Positions 63,569 to 64,000 of a stretch of DNA of 64,000 nucleotides are shown here, one piece after another; positions within the stretch are counted from its first letter, which is position 1, and every line of letters starts with the position of its first letter. This DNA comes from Lichenostomus cassidix. Taxonomy: Eukaryota; Chordata; Aves; Passeriformes; Meliphagidae. Both the position numbers and the translations under genes were made by a program. Below the pieces are notes generated by a model. That model was not told where the DNA came from. It saw only the letters and a program-made list of their open reading frames with translations, and ran no database searches. The DNA lies in NCBI GenBank assembly GCA_008360975.2, contig CM039210.1, forward strand, positions 11,224,293 to 11,288,292, written 5' to 3'.

Positions 63569-64000
63569 TCATGTGTAGTGTACCCAAGGATCCACTCCAG
63601 CCACCTTGCCCGCTGTGAAAGTGGTCAGCAGCACCTGATGGGGTCCGCTCAGTCCACTCCGCCTCTCCTTTAAAGGTTCTTCATCTCCAGGGAGAATATC
63701 ATGGACTGGATTCTCGTGAGCCAGTGGCCTATTCCACACGAGCGCGCTCCAAAGCTGTGCTAAGGTTTTCCCGAGAGATAGAACATGATTATATATTTCC
63801 TGTTTTCCTGCAATATGTATATTCGGGTTTGGTTCAGGAGATTTGAATGGTTTCCCATATACTATTTCAAAGGGACTGACTGACATTCCACTCCTAGGCT
63901 TTACCCCAGTCCTTAAAAGTGCTCTTGGTAGGGCTTGTGGCCACTGTAACTTGGCCTCCTGACATTTTACTGATTTGCCCTTTAGTGTTTGGTTCATCCT
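63569..64000 (-). pseudogene. pol: pol of E2, integrase C-terminus
   Basis: An open stretch of at least 142 codons with SVSPFEIVYGKPFKSP and a C-terminal GPHQVLLTTFTAGKVAG...WVHYT domain, typical of class I integrase. The start lies outside the window. Confidence 0.85.

Larger units (their letters stand above)
61253..64000 (-). mobile_element. Provirus E2 (class I), 3' part
   Basis: On the minus strand: integrase C-terminus (63997-63569), env (63485-61714), polypurine tract and 3' LTR (61652-61253). The rest lies beyond the window. The LTR is shared with E1 at 23263-23673. Confidence 0.88.

Overview
This window looks like a repeat-choked stretch of a bird genome, most likely a songbird (inference). 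It contains many endogenous retrovirus (ERV) proviruses and solo LTRs of at least ten families. They interrupt short patches of host sequence that hold candidate minus-strand exons and degenerate GGGAT/CCCAT-type tandem arrays. There are no bacterial-style operons, rRNA, tRNA or CRISPR arrays. Family letters (A, B, D, E, F, G, H, I, J, K, L, M, S) are my own labels.

Layout. 1-6905: plus-strand provirus A1 (gag-pro-pol-env, cut by the window edge, four internal stops). 6906-10133: GC-rich proline-coding sequence, then the collapsed provirus B and its 3' LTR. 10134-11835: a class I pol/env remnant (K). 11836-17275: class I provirus D+, carrying two J LTRs and one solo S LTR. 17280-19720: env and 3' LTR of family G, with an H LTR in the env and an I LTR inside the H LTR. 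19721-21750: host repeats and a candidate exon. 21764-27480: mosaic of F gag, E LTR/gag, D LTRs, an ERVL-like LTR and an L LTR. 27481-28485: host sequence with a candidate exon.

28486-59440 is the centrepiece: minus-strand provirus D2, split by two later proviruses. D1 (30870-38043) sits in the D2 integrase with a 4-bp target duplication GGAT. S (42169-58833, plus strand) sits in the D2 gag with a 5-bp duplication ATACC. S is in turn split by A2 (45392-53444, minus strand), which landed 15 bp past the S reverse-transcriptase YIDD motif with a 6-bp duplication GGTAGT. D1 also carries solo LTRs H, M and J, each with its own duplication. 59441-61252 returns to host sequence with two more candidate exons. 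61253-64000 is the 3' part of a minus-strand class I provirus, E2.

How the parts work together. A2 is the youngest-looking complete element: its two 796-bp LTRs differ at about 9 sites by eye, and gag, pro and pol are open. It is joined by two canonical -1 frameshift cassettes (GGGAAAC and GGATTTT), each followed by a predicted pseudoknot, but most of its env surface domain is deleted. S combines a class III-like (ERV-L-like) pol, a tRNA-Ser primer site, an AAAAAAC frameshift site and a gammaretrovirus-type env. Its frames after the A2 insertion are intact apart from many in-frame stops, nearly all of which look like TGG converted to TAG or TGA. That is the pattern expected from plus-strand G-to-A DNA editing.
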